Assembly (NCBI GenBank): GCA_023390245.1 | Contig: JAEWDF010000080.1 | Location: forward strand, 1 to 64,000 | DNA: 64,000 bases | Source: Pseudomonadota bacterium | GTDB lineage: Bacteria > Pseudomonadota > Alphaproteobacteria > Caulobacterales > Caulobacteraceae | Direction: 5' to 3' | Shown here: piece by piece, positions 17,738-27,263 of the stretch | Numbering within the stretch: the first letter of the stretch is position 1 | Layout: each line of letters begins with the position of its first letter | Translations under genes and position numbers: made by a program | The notes under the pieces: model-generated | Databases searched by the model: none | Seen by the model: the letters and a program-made list of their open reading frames with translations, nothing else | Told to the model about the DNA's origin: nothing

Positions 17738-19621
17738 ATGGCCGCCCCCGACAGTCCCGCCGAAACCTTCAAGCGCGCCCTGGGCCACGCCGCGCGCGCC
17801 CTGGCCGAGCAGCCGGAGCTGGAAGTGGCCTTCGGCGCCGACGGGCCGAAGATGGCCGGCGGCGTCCTGACCCTGCCCCACCCGCCACGCGATCCTTTCG
17901 GCCCCGAGAGCGCCGCCCTGCGCGGCCAGGCCGACAGGCTGGCCCTGCGCCTGGCCAATCATGACGAAGCGACCGACCGCCGGATGCGCCCGGCCGACGC
18001 CCAGGCGGCCGATGTCTTCGACGCCGCCGAACAGGCGCGGGTGGAGGCGGTGGGCTCCGAGTTCCTGGCCGGGGTGCGCGGCAACCTGGATGCGGCGCTG
18101 CTGACGCGGCTGGAACGGACCGGCGCCCTGCGTGCGGCCGAACCCGAGCGCGTGCCCCTGTCCGAGGCCGTCGGCCTCTTGGTGCGCGAGCGCCTGACCG
18201 GCCGGACGACGCCGGACGGCGCCCGGACCATGCTGGACCTGGTGCGCGCCAATCTGGAGGCGCGGGCCGGCGACAAGCTGGATGCGCTGAAGGCGGCGGC
18301 GGGCGACCAGGCGGCCTTCGCCCTGAAGCTGCGCGAGGTGCTGCGGGCCCTGGACCTGGACCCCGGCGACGGCGAGGGCGACGACGCCTCCGAGGATCCC
18401 GGCGAGGAAGAGCCCGATCCCCAGGACCAGAAGGACGACTCCGACGAGGACCAGGAGGAAGAGGAGGACGGCGGCGAAGGCTCCCAGTCGATGGAGGGGT
18501 CCGCCGACGACCAGACCTCGGAGGACGAACGCGAGAGCCGGCCCGACGGCGCCCCCGCCGATCCAGATGGCCAGGCCTCCGATGACGCGCCCGAACTGAG
18601 CGAGGGCGAGCAGCCCAACCGCCAGCCGAACGCCGACGACGGCCGCTCGGTCGAGACCTACCGCGTCTTCACCACCGCCTTCGACGAGGTGGTGGACGCC
18701 TCCGACCTGTGCGACCCGATGGAGCTGGACCGGCTGCGCGCCCTGCTGGACGCCCAGCTGACGGTGCTGTCCAGCGTCGTCTCGCGCCTGGCCAACAAGC
18801 TCCAGCGGCGGCTGCTGGCCCAGCAGAACCGATCATGGATCTTCGACCTGGAGGAAGGCGTGCTGGACACGGCGCGCCTGACCCGGATCATCACCGACCC
18901 GACCGCGCCCCTGTCGTTCAAGGCCGAGAGCGAAAGCCCGTTCCGCGACACCGTCGTGACCCTGCTGCTGGACAATTCCGGCTCCATGCGCGGGCGGCCG
19001 ATCATGGTCGCGGCGGTGTGCGCCGACATCCTGGCGCGGACGCTGGAACGGTGCGGCGTCAAGGTCGAGATCCTGGGCTTCACCACCCGCGCCTGGAAGG
19101 GCGGCCAGAGCCGCGAGGCCTGGATCACCGCCGGCAAGCCCGCCAATCCCGGCCGCCTGAACGACCTGCGCCACATCATCTACAAGGCTGCCGACGCGCC
19201 CTGGCGCCGGGCCAAGAAGAACCTGGGCCTGATGATGCGCGAGGGCCTACTGAAGGAGAACATCGACGGCGAGGCCCTGCTATGGGCGCACGACCGGCTG
19301 CTGGCCCGCACCGAGCAGCGCCGCATCCTGATGGTCATCTCCGACGGCTCGCCGGTCGATGATTCGACCCAGAGCGCCAACGCGGCCCTCTACCTGGACC
19401 GCCACCTGCGCGCGGTGATCGCCGACATCGAGGACCGGTCGCCGGTCGAACTGCTGGCCATCGGCATCGGCCACGACGTGACCCGCTGGTATCGCAAGGC
19501 CCTGACCATCGTGGATGTCGAGCAGCTGGCCGGCGCCATGACCGAGAAGCTGGCCGAACTGTTCGAACAGGAAGCCCAGGCCGCGCCGCGCGCGGGCCGT
19601 CGCCGGAGGCTGGCGGCGTGA
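17738..19621 (+). CDS. cobT: Aerobic cobaltochelatase subunit CobT
   Basis: A 627-residue AAA-chelatase partner that works with CobS and CobN to insert cobalt into hydrogenobyrinic acid diamide in aerobic B12 synthesis. N-terminal CobT domain, a very acidic linker (residues about 206-300, runs of Asp and Glu), and a C-terminal VWA domain with the MIDAS motif LLDNSGSMRG (about 410), YKAADAPWRRAKKNLGLMMREG and ISDGSPVDDST. Length is typical. Neither cobS nor cobN is in the window. Confidence 0.93.
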   Translation: MAAPDSPAETFKRALGHAARALAEQPELEVAFGADGPKMAGGVLTLPHPPRDPFGPESAALRGQADRLALRLANHDEATDRRMRPADAQAADVFDAAEQARVEAVGSEFLAGVRGNLDAALLTRLERTGALRAAEPERVPLSEAVGLLVRERLTGRTTPDGARTMLDLVRANLEARAGDKLDALKAAAGDQAAFALKLREVLRALDLDPGDGEGDDASEDPGEEEPDPQDQKDDSDEDQEEEEDGGEGSQSMEGSADDQTSEDERESRPDGAPADPDGQASDDAPELSEGEQPNRQPNADDGRSVETYRVFTTAFDEVVDASDLCDPMELDRLRALLDAQLTVLSSVVSRLANKLQRRLLAQQNRSWIFDLEEGVLDTARLTRIITDPTAPLSFKAESESPFRDTVVTLLLDNSGSMRGRPIMVAAVCADILARTLERCGVKVEILGFTTRAWKGGQSREAWITAGKPANPGRLNDLRHIIYKAADAPWRRAKKNLGLMMREGLLKENIDGEALLWAHDRLLARTEQRRILMVISDGSPVDDSTQSANAALYLDRHLRAVIADIEDRSPVELLAIGIGHDVTRWYRKALTIVDVEQLAGAMTEKLAELFEQEAQAAPRAGRRRRLAA

Positions 19622-20589
19622 AGCGGATGAAATGGCTATGGGCCTGGGCCGCCCTGACCCTGGCGGCCTGCGCCAGCGCGCTGGGCCCGCCCCAGCCCGC
19701 GCCCAGGCCGGCGGCGGGCTGGACGGCGGCGACCGCCACGCTGAAGAGCGTCGGCCTGGGCCTGCCCGGCGGCGCGGTCCTGGCCGACGGCGTGCGCTTC
19801 GCCGGCGGGATGGAGATCGTCGCGGAGGCGACCTCTCCGCTGCACAGCCTGTCGGACCTGAAGCTGACCGGCGACGGCGGCCTGATCACGGTCTCGGACG
19901 TGGGCGACCTGGTCCGCGCGCGCCTTCGCCTGGACGGGCATGGCCGGCTGGTCGGACTGGACGGCTTCCAGGCCCGCCGCCTGACCCTGACCGATGGAAG
20001 TCCGATCACGGAGAAGGTCGACGGCGACGCCGAAGGGCTGGCGCTGACCGCCTCGGGCGACCTGCTGGTCAGCTTCGAGCGCGACCACCGCATCTGGAAC
20101 TACGGCCCGCCGGAGGCCTTGTCGGCCCGGCCCCGGCCGATGCGCATTCCCGACTTCCCCTTCACCGAGAACGACGGGATCGAGGGGCTTGCCGCCGCGC
20201 CCGGCGGCTGGCGCGTCGCGGGGGAATCCGGCGGCGTCTGGGATTGCGCCCCGGCCGACTGCGTCGTCGTCACCCCTCCGCCCGCCACGCCGATCCCGGA
20301 CAGCGACTACCGCATCACCGGCATGGACCGCGACCCGGCCGGCGACGGCTGGATCGTCGTCCAGCGCCGCTTCCGCCCGCCGGTAGACGCCCGAGCCCGC
20401 ATCCGCCGCCTGGCGCCCGACGGAACGCTGGGACCGGTGCTGGTCGAGTTGAAGCTGCCCGGCACCACCGACAATTTCGAAGGGATCGCGGCCGAGCGCC
20501 GGGGTGGCAAGACCCGCCTCTACATCCTGTCCGACGACAACTTCAATCCGCTGCAGCGCACGCTTCTGCTGGCCTTCGACCTGGACTGA
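19618..20589 (+). CDS. Phytase-like / esterase-like lipoprotein
   Basis: 323 residues, start GTG overlapping the cobT stop (an ATG at 19627 is an alternative). Signal sequence ending in a lipobox (TLAACAS, Cys about 19). The mature part is an esterase-like/phytase-like beta-propeller: SDLKLTGDGGLITVSDVGDLVRARL, DAEGLALTASGDLLVSFER, NFEGIAAERRGGKTRLYILSDDNF. Probably a periplasmic phosphoesterase; the substrate is unknown. Confidence 0.85.
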   Translation: MKRMKWLWAWAALTLAACASALGPPQPAPRPAAGWTAATATLKSVGLGLPGGAVLADGVRFAGGMEIVAEATSPLHSLSDLKLTGDGGLITVSDVGDLVRARLRLDGHGRLVGLDGFQARRLTLTDGSPITEKVDGDAEGLALTASGDLLVSFERDHRIWNYGPPEALSARPRPMRIPDFPFTENDGIEGLAAAPGGWRVAGESGGVWDCAPADCVVVTPPPATPIPDSDYRITGMDRDPAGDGWIVVQRRFRPPVDARARIRRLAPDGTLGPVLVELKLPGTTDNFEGIAAERRGGKTRLYILSDDNFNPLQRTLLLAFDLD

Positions 20590-20592
20590 GGC

Positions 20593-22008
20593 TCAGGCCG
20601 CCGCTCCCTCGACCCCGGCCGTGTCCGGCCGGATCTCGACCGAGGTCAGCGCCTTGACGAAGGCGTCGCGCCAGACCGACACGTCGGTGTCGCGCACCAC
20701 CTGCATCAGCGCCTCCCACTTCCGGATGCGTTCGGCCAGCGGCATGGTCAGGGCCTTGTTGATGGCGTCCGACAGCTCCTCGCGGCTGTAGGGATTGACC
20801 AGCAGGGCCTCGCCCATCTGCTCGGCCGCGCCGGCGAACCGCGACAGGATCAGCACGCCGGGATCGTGCGGGTCTTGGGCGGCGACATATTCCTTGGCCA
20901 CCAGGTTCATGCCGTCGCGCAACGGCGTCACCAGTCCGACCTTGGCCGCGCGATAGATGCCCGCCAGCTGGTCGCGGCGATAGGTGCGGTTCAGGTATCG
21001 CACCGGCTGCCAGTCCATGTCGGCGAAAGCCCCGTTGACCCGCCCGGCCAGGGCGTCCAGCCGCGCGCGGATGTCCTGATAGCTGCCCACGTCGTCGCGG
21101 GAGATGGGCGTGACCTGCAACAGGAAGACCTCGCCCCGCATCGACGGGTTGTCGTGCAGGAACTGCTCATAGCCCAGCAGCCGCTCCTCCAGCCCCTTGG
21201 AATAGTCCAGCCGGTCCACGCCCACGATCATCGACCGGAACGCCGCCGAAGCCGCCATCCGGTCGTAGGTGCGCGTGCCCAGCGTGGAATTGCGCGCCGC
21301 CAGGAAGCCGTCCACGTCGATGCCGATGGGGAAGACGCCGGTCTGCACGCGCCGGCCGAAGCATTCCAGTCCGCCGTGCCCGAACAGCTCGCCCTGCTGC
21401 TCGGTGACCACATAGTCGACGAACAGGTCGCACCACTCCCGCGTATGGAAGCCCAGCAGGTCGAAGTGGAACATCGACTCCACCAGCCGGCGATGGTGCG
21501 GCAGGGTGACCAGCAGCTGCCGCGCGGGCCACGGCGTGTGCAGGAAGAAGCCCATGCGGTTCTTCACGCCTTGCCGGCGCAGGTACATGGCCATCGGGAT
21601 CATGTGGTAGTCGTGGATCCAGATGACGTCGTCGGGCTGGATCAGCGGCGCCAGCACCTCGGCGAAGCGACGATTCACCCGCTCGTAGCTCTCGCCATAG
21701 GTCCGCTCGTACTGGGCCAGGTCGATGCGGTGGTGGAACAGCGGCCACAGCGTCTTGTTGGCGTAGCCGTTGTAGTATTCGTCGACGTCCTGGGCCTCCA
21801 GGTCGACCAGGCCGACGGTGACGCCGGCCCGATCCTCGATCTTCACCTCGCCGGTCCAGTGCTCGACCGTCTCGCCCGACCAGCCGAACCACAGGCCGTC
21901 GTATTTCCTGAGCGCCGCCGACAGGGCCATGGCCAGCCCCCCGGCCGACCCCGCTGCGGGATCGACGGGCGCGGACACCCGGTTGGAAACGACGATCAGG
22001 CGAGACAT
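20593..22008 (-). CDS. otsA: Trehalose-6-phosphate synthase
   Basis: A 471-residue GT20 enzyme making trehalose-6-phosphate from UDP-glucose and glucose-6-phosphate. Motifs: SNRVSAP, GSAGGLAMAL, WIHDYHMIPMAMYLR, GVDRLDYSKGLEERL, and the nucleotide-binding end RDGMNLVAKEYVAAQ. The full length is typical. It is the last gene of the otsB - GH15 - otsA operon; OtsB then removes the phosphate. Confidence 0.95.
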   Translation of the reverse strand: MSRLIVVSNRVSAPVDPAAGSAGGLAMALSAALRKYDGLWFGWSGETVEHWTGEVKIEDRAGVTVGLVDLEAQDVDEYYNGYANKTLWPLFHHRIDLAQYERTYGESYERVNRRFAEVLAPLIQPDDVIWIHDYHMIPMAMYLRRQGVKNRMGFFLHTPWPARQLLVTLPHHRRLVESMFHFDLLGFHTREWCDLFVDYVVTEQQGELFGHGGLECFGRRVQTGVFPIGIDVDGFLAARNSTLGTRTYDRMAASAAFRSMIVGVDRLDYSKGLEERLLGYEQFLHDNPSMRGEVFLLQVTPISRDDVGSYQDIRARLDALAGRVNGAFADMDWQPVRYLNRTYRRDQLAGIYRAAKVGLVTPLRDGMNLVAKEYVAAQDPHDPGVLILSRFAGAAEQMGEALLVNPYSREELSDAINKALTMPLAERIRKWEALMQVVRDTDVSVWRDAFVKALTSVEIRPDTAGVEGAAA

Positions 22009-22050
22009 GACTTCACTTCAAGCGGCGACCCCAGCCCCGGGGTCCGGACA

Positions 22051-23835
22051 TCAACGCACATCGGTCCACGAACGGCTCAACAGCACGGCGCAATTGATGA
22101 TGCCGACCAGGGAGTAGGTCTGCGGATAGTTGCCCCACAGCTCCCCGTCCTCGATCGAGATGTCCTCGCTGAGCAGGCCCGCGTGCGTGCGCCGGCTCAG
22201 CATCTCTTCGAAGATTTCCCGGGCCTCCTCGACCCGGCCGTTCTGGTGCAGGGCCTCGATAAACCAGAAGGTGCAGAAGTTGAAGGCCGTCTCCGGCTCG
22301 CCGAAGTCGTCGGGCTCGACATAGCGGAACAGGTGTCCGCCCTTCTTCAGGTCGCGCTCGATGGCGTCGAAGGTGGCGACCTGGCGCGGGTCGCGCGCGT
22401 CCAGGAAGCCCAGGTCGGTGAGTTGCAGCAGCGAGGCGTCCAGTTCGCGCCCGCCGTAGCTGGCGGCGAAGCGGCCCTCGTCGGGCAGATAGGCCTCCTT
22501 CTCGACGCGCTGGCGGATGATGTCGGCCCGCTCCCGCCAGGTCTCGGCCCGCGCGTGCAGGCCCAGGTGGTCCGCCGCCTTGGCCAGGCGGTCGCAGGCG
22601 GCCCAGCACATGACCGAGGAATAGGTGTGCACCCGCGCGATGGTGCGGAACTCCCACAGGCCGGCGTCGGTCTGGTCGTGCATGGCGAAGGCGCGCTCGC
22701 CGACCTTCTCCAGCGCGTAGAAGTCGTCGATCGTGCCCGGCCGCAGCAGCCGCTGGTCGTAGAAGGCCTGGACCAGCGGCAGGACGATCTGGCCGTACAC
22801 GTCGTGTTGCAGATGCTCGTGCGCCTGGTTGCCGACCCGCACCGGCTTCATGCCGCGATAGCCCTCGACGCTCTCGACGATCCGCTCGCCGATGCCCGGC
22901 TCCAGTCCCACGCCATAGACGGGCTGCACATGGCCGCCGGCCGCGTCGTCCACCAGGTTGCGCAGATAGCCGAGATAGTTCTCCAGGATGTCGACCGCGC
23001 CCAGCCGGTTCAGCGCCCGCACGGTGTAATAGGCGTCGCGGATCCAGCAGTAGCGATAGTCCCAGTTCCGCCCGCTCTCGGGGAATTCCGGCACAGAGGT
23101 GGTCATGGCCGCAACGATGGCGCCCGTCTCCTCATAGGCGCACAGCTTCAGGGTGATCGCCGCCCGGATCACCGCCTCCTGCCAATCCAGCGGCAGATAC
23201 AGCGTCCGCGCCCAGTCCCGCCAATAGGCGATGGTGCGGTCCAGCGCCGCCTGCACCCCCGGCCCGACTTCCTGGTCGTAGCCCTCGTCCGGACCCAGGA
23301 AGAAGGCGTAGGGCCGCTCCAGCCGGAAGGTCCGCTCGTTCAGCACATGCGACACGGGGCAGTCGGTGGTCAGCCGGAACGTCACGTCGGCGCACCGGTA
23401 GCGGACGTGGTTGGAGCCCGAGGTCGTCGGCGCCGGCCGCGCGCCCCAGTCGGTCGAGGGCCGCAGCCGCACGCGGATGCGCGGCGTCCCCTCCAGCGGG
23501 CGCACCATCCGGCCGAAGGCCAGCGGGCGATAGGTGCGCGAATGCTTCGGGTGGCGCGGCGCGAAGTCCAGGATCTCGACCGCCGCCCCGTCCTCGGCCG
23601 TCAGCACCGTGCGCAGCACCGGGGTGTTGCGGACATAGGCCTGGCTGACGTGTCTCAGCCCCTCCAGTTCCACGGCCCAGAAGCCGTGCTCGGGATCCTC
23701 CCCGTTCATCAGGGCGGAGAAGACCGGATCGCCGTCGACGCGCGGGGCGCAGGCCCAGACGAACCGGCCCTGGCGGTCGATCAGGGCGCTGATCGCGCAA
23801 TTGCCGATGGGCCAGAGATCGAGATTGGACTTCAT
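22051..23835 (-). CDS. Glycoside hydrolase family 15 (glucoamylase/trehalase-like)
   Basis: 594 residues. The N-terminal beta-sandwich starts SNLDLWPIGNCAISALIDRQGRFVW in part; the (alpha/alpha)6 barrel has NWDYRYCWIRDAYYTVRALNRLG and WEFRTIARVHTYSSVMCWAACDR, the GH15 catalytic surroundings. The ATG at 23835 follows GGAGG; the longer frame overlaps otsB. It sits between otsB and otsA, so trehalose turnover or an alpha-glucan linked to it is the likely substrate; bacterial GH15 members include trehalases. Confidence 0.9.
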   Translation of the reverse strand: MKSNLDLWPIGNCAISALIDRQGRFVWACAPRVDGDPVFSALMNGEDPEHGFWAVELEGLRHVSQAYVRNTPVLRTVLTAEDGAAVEILDFAPRHPKHSRTYRPLAFGRMVRPLEGTPRIRVRLRPSTDWGARPAPTTSGSNHVRYRCADVTFRLTTDCPVSHVLNERTFRLERPYAFFLGPDEGYDQEVGPGVQAALDRTIAYWRDWARTLYLPLDWQEAVIRAAITLKLCAYEETGAIVAAMTTSVPEFPESGRNWDYRYCWIRDAYYTVRALNRLGAVDILENYLGYLRNLVDDAAGGHVQPVYGVGLEPGIGERIVESVEGYRGMKPVRVGNQAHEHLQHDVYGQIVLPLVQAFYDQRLLRPGTIDDFYALEKVGERAFAMHDQTDAGLWEFRTIARVHTYSSVMCWAACDRLAKAADHLGLHARAETWRERADIIRQRVEKEAYLPDEGRFAASYGGRELDASLLQLTDLGFLDARDPRQVATFDAIERDLKKGGHLFRYVEPDDFGEPETAFNFCTFWFIEALHQNGRVEEAREIFEEMLSRRTHAGLLSEDISIEDGELWGNYPQTYSLVGIINCAVLLSRSWTDVR

Positions 23836-23837
23836 GC

Positions 23838-24602
23838 TCACGCCTCCGCCACCGCTTCCAGCCATGTCAGCACCGCCTCCACGTCATCCAGCCGATAGCG
23901 GGCCGCCGTTTCACGCTCCGGCCCCACCAGCACGCCATAGCCGCCCAGCCGCGCCGCCGCCTCGAAGCCGGCCTCGTCGGTCAGGTCGTCGCCCAGCATC
24001 ACCGGGGTCGCGCCCTTGAACGGCGGCTCGGCCATGAAGGCCTCGACCGCGCTGCCCTTGGTTGCGCCGGGCGTCTTCAGCTCCAGCACCATATGCCCCG
24101 GCTGCAGCGTCAGACCGGTCTCGTCCTCCAGCCGGCGGGCCAGGGCGACGGCGGCTTCCGCCTCGCCCGGCGCCTGGCGATAGTGCAGCCCGGCGGACAC
24201 GCCCTTGTCCTCGACGATCAGGCCCGGGTCACGCGCCGCGAACGCCTGAAAGGCCTGAAGCGCGACCGCCACGCCGGCGGCCGGCGCGCCGCGCACGATC
24301 GAGCCGTCGCGACGCCGGCGCTCCAGCCCGTGCACCCCCGACGCGGACGTCATGGCCCCGTCGGCGATGCGGTCGATCTCCATGATGGTGCGGCCGCTGA
24401 CGATCGCCGCGCGGCCCTGAAGCCGCTGCTGCAGCCGTCGCAGCACCTGGGTGCGCCGCGCGACGGGGCCGACCGCGTCGGGCGTCGGCGCCAGCGGGGC
24501 CAGAACCCCGTCCATGTCCAGGAACAGGGCGACGCCGTCTGCCCGTATGGGCGGCGGCGGCAAGGCGAGGTCGGCTCCGGCGTGAGACGGCATGAACTCC
24601 AA
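23838..24602 (-). CDS. otsB: Trehalose-6-phosphate phosphatase
   Basis: A 254-residue HAD phosphatase completing trehalose synthesis. FLDMDGVLAPL is HAD motif I (nucleophilic Asp), IVSGRTIMEID motif II, KTPGATKGSAVEAFM carries the motif III Lys, and MLGDDLTDEAGF motif IV. First gene of the minus-strand trehalose operon, 2 bp before the GH15 gene. Confidence 0.94.
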   Translation of the reverse strand: MEFMPSHAGADLALPPPPIRADGVALFLDMDGVLAPLAPTPDAVGPVARRTQVLRRLQQRLQGRAAIVSGRTIMEIDRIADGAMTSASGVHGLERRRRDGSIVRGAPAAGVAVALQAFQAFAARDPGLIVEDKGVSAGLHYRQAPGEAEAAVALARRLEDETGLTLQPGHMVLELKTPGATKGSAVEAFMAEPPFKGATPVMLGDDLTDEAGFEAAARLGGYGVLVGPERETAARYRLDDVEAVLTWLEAVAEA

Positions 24603-24767
24603 CGTTTGCGACGGCGAATCCCCGGCATCCTAACGCGTCAGGACGGCGAAGGTTGACCCCCTGGCGAGAAAGTCGTCTGAAGAGCGGGTGTTGCGCCGGA
24701 CCGGGGGTTGAGGCAGACCGCCCCCTCGACCAACGGAGCGCCCGCGCCCAAGGGGCCTTTTGACCGC

Positions 24768-25760
24768 ATGACCGACGCCGCCCATTCCTCTCCTGATGAG
24801 ATCGCCGTGATGACCGACCGGGCGCGCGAGGTGGTGCGGCTGAACATCGAGGCGCTGGAGGCGCTGGAACGGTCGCTGGACGTCTCCATCGCCCGCGCCG
24901 CCGACGTGATCATGAGCCGGCCCGGCTATGTCGTCGTCACCGGCATGGGCAAGTCGGGCCATATCGGCGGCAAGATCGCCGCGACCCTGGCCTCCACCGG
25001 CACCCACGCCTTCTTCGTCCACCCCGCCGAGATGAGCCACGGGGACCTGGGCATGCTGCGCGCCGACGTGACGGTGCTGGCCCTCTCCAATTCGGGCGAG
25101 AGCCGCGAACTGCGCGACCCGCTCATCTTCTGCCAGCGGAACGGCATCCCGGTCATCGCCATCACCCAGCGGCCCCACAGCTTCCTGGGCCGCAACGCCG
25201 CTGTCTGCCTGACCATGCCCAAGGTGGCCGAGGCCTGTCCCAACGGCCTGGCGCCGACGACCTCGACCCTGATGACCCTGGCCCTGGGCGACGCCCTGGC
25301 CATGGTGCTGATGGACCGGCGCGGCTTCACCGCCATGGACTTCGGCCTGCATCACCCGGGCGGCGCCCTGGGCATGAGCCTGCAGACGGTGCGCGAATGG
25401 ATGGGCGACAACGCCGCCGCCCCCGCCAGCGTGCCCCTCGACGCGGCCTTCGGCGAGGTGGTCTCCACCGTCACCGCCGGCCGCAAGGGCGCCGCCGCCG
25501 TGCTCAACCCCGACAACACCCTGGCCGGCATCATCACCGACGGCGACATCCGCCGCGCCTTCCAGCGCGACATCACCGCCCTCAGGGCCGCCGACATAAT
25601 GAGCCCCAACCCCATCACGGTGGAGCCCGACGCCCGCATGAGCGACGTCGTCGACCTGCTGACGGCGAACAAGATCTCGACCCTGTTCGTGGTCGAGGAC
25701 CACAGGCCCATCGCCATCGTCCACATCGCCGAACTGATGCAGGCGGGGTATGTGGCGTGA
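24768..25760 (+). CDS. kdsD: Arabinose-5-phosphate isomerase (KdsD/KpsF type)
   Basis: 330 residues with a SIS domain (VVVTGMGKSGHIGGKIAATL, SNSGESRELRDPL) followed by two CBS repeats (about 215-330; ADIMSPNPITVEPDARMSDVVDLL). Converts ribulose-5-P to arabinose-5-P, the first step to Kdo. The ATG at 24768 is preferred over the TTG at 24708, which lacks a ribosome site. Being next to a capsule locus it may act as the capsule-linked KpsF or as the housekeeping KdsD. Confidence 0.92.
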   Translation: MTDAAHSSPDEIAVMTDRAREVVRLNIEALEALERSLDVSIARAADVIMSRPGYVVVTGMGKSGHIGGKIAATLASTGTHAFFVHPAEMSHGDLGMLRADVTVLALSNSGESRELRDPLIFCQRNGIPVIAITQRPHSFLGRNAAVCLTMPKVAEACPNGLAPTTSTLMTLALGDALAMVLMDRRGFTAMDFGLHHPGGALGMSLQTVREWMGDNAAAPASVPLDAAFGEVVSTVTAGRKGAAAVLNPDNTLAGIITDGDIRRAFQRDITALRAADIMSPNPITVEPDARMSDVVDLLTANKISTLFVVEDHRPIAIVHIAELMQAGYVA

Positions 25761-25821
25761 TTTCTCAGGCCCGACGATTAGCGAGCCTTCAATTCCATGA
25801 CCAACGAATAAGAGGGAATCC

Positions 25822-27156
25822 GTGACGATCGAAGTCAAGGATGCGGCGGCTATCGAAGCTCTCTGGTCCCACTATGAGGCGGCCATGAACGCCTTGATGG
25901 TCAGCCCACGCACTGGTGGTGACATCGCGTTGCCTACGGAAGTCGACGAACGCGGTCAATTATTGTCGTTCGCATTGCACGATCCGCAGGTCGCCCTGGT
26001 CTGGGGGAAGGAACTTGCCTATTCGCAAATGGAAGTCTGGCAACCTTACATAGGCCTAAGCCATCGTCGGTTCGTTGCTTTTGCTCGGGCGCTAAAACGA
26101 GAAGGCCAACTTCCCAATCTTCCTAAAACACCTGCTTATGCGACCCAGAACGGGTTCAAGATCGGCGCGTTCGGACACGCCGCCCCCTCTCTGAAAACGT
26201 TCATCTACATTACCGACAAGGATGAAAATCTTGGCTTTTTGAGAGCCTTTCCAAAGGCGGTGCATGTCTGCGGTCATCATGGCGATTCGGATAAGCATTC
26301 CAGCTTCAGCCGCCTGCCCTCCGCCTACGACTTTATGTTGGTGGCCGATGCAAATTCGATGAACCGGTATCTGAGAGCTGGTATTCAGATCGAAACCGAT
26401 CGCATGATCCCGATCGGCAACACGGTCGTGAAAGGCGCAGCCTTTAGCGAAGAGGCCAGCGCCTTTTCACGTCTTCTGTACGCGCCAACGTTCGAAGGTT
26501 ACAGCGAGCAGGCCAATTTTAGTTCAATGGGTCGCGCCTTTGATCAACTGTCGGAATGGGCGCGGAGCGATGGCAACGAGGCCGTGATCCGAGCGCATCC
26601 AGGATTGGGCAAGCGAGTGCAGGATTTCAGGAAAAAGGTAACCGCCTTTCCAAATTCTCCGGAGGCGGCAGGACTAAGAAGAAAACATCATCAGTTCAAT
26701 TGGTCCGACTACCTCATCGCCGATATTTCCGGCGTCACATCGGAATATCTTTTTACAGGCAAGCCGATCATCATTCCCGTGGCAAAAACACCAGAATGGC
26801 TGTGGTCTTACACGTTAGGCCTCAACCTGAGGGATTACGCCTATCTTTGGAACTACGAAGAACTTTCTCTCGCAAACTTCATCGCAACCATCCGCCACGA
26901 TCCATTGAAGGAAGCTCGCCTTCGTCGCCGCGATGAATTGTATGCAGGAGTGCGCACGTTCAAGCAATCGAGCAAATTGTTCGAAGGATCCCTAAGCTAT
27001 TTTGAACATTGCCATCGTTGGCGTGAGTTGCGTCATGGCGGTCACCCTTTTCCTTCCTCGCGTAGGCCGCTGAGCGCCTCTCCTCGCCCAACGTCTTCGG
27101 AATTGGGCGCGCTGGTCGAAACATTGATCAGCGGTGAGACGACATTGCGGGCATGA
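25822..27156 (+). CDS. CDP-glycerol/ribitol phosphotransferase-like (TagB/TagF family)
   Basis: 444 residues, GTG start with AAGAGGG 6 bp upstream. GT-B fold of the teichoic-acid glycerol/ribitol phosphotransferase family: TYAPTF-like LLYAPTFEGYSEQANF, AVIRAHPGLG, and the signature YLIADISGVTSEYLFTGKPIIIPV (about 297-320). It would transfer polyol-phosphate from a CDP-polyol during capsule synthesis in the cytoplasm. Base composition is clearly lower in GC than kdsD just upstream, a sign of transfer. Acceptor and polyol are unknown. Confidence 0.82.
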   Translation: MTIEVKDAAAIEALWSHYEAAMNALMVSPRTGGDIALPTEVDERGQLLSFALHDPQVALVWGKELAYSQMEVWQPYIGLSHRRFVAFARALKREGQLPNLPKTPAYATQNGFKIGAFGHAAPSLKTFIYITDKDENLGFLRAFPKAVHVCGHHGDSDKHSSFSRLPSAYDFMLVADANSMNRYLRAGIQIETDRMIPIGNTVVKGAAFSEEASAFSRLLYAPTFEGYSEQANFSSMGRAFDQLSEWARSDGNEAVIRAHPGLGKRVQDFRKKVTAFPNSPEAAGLRRKHHQFNWSDYLIADISGVTSEYLFTGKPIIIPVAKTPEWLWSYTLGLNLRDYAYLWNYEELSLANFIATIRHDPLKEARLRRRDELYAGVRTFKQSSKLFEGSLSYFEHCHRWRELRHGGHPFPSSRRPLSASPRPTSSELGALVETLISGETTLRA

Positions 27157-27263
27157 CGCAATTTTGACAGCACCACGACACCTTGATTAGGCATTCAACA
27201 TGGAACGGCTCACGAGATAGCCGTCTTAAGAATTGAAGCTGCGCCGAGCGCACGGGGATAAAA

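Noticed and set aside
20866..23898. 1010-codon open frame on the plus strand
   Set aside because: Exact antisense of otsA and the GH15 gene, which have full family motifs; long shadows are normal at this GC content.
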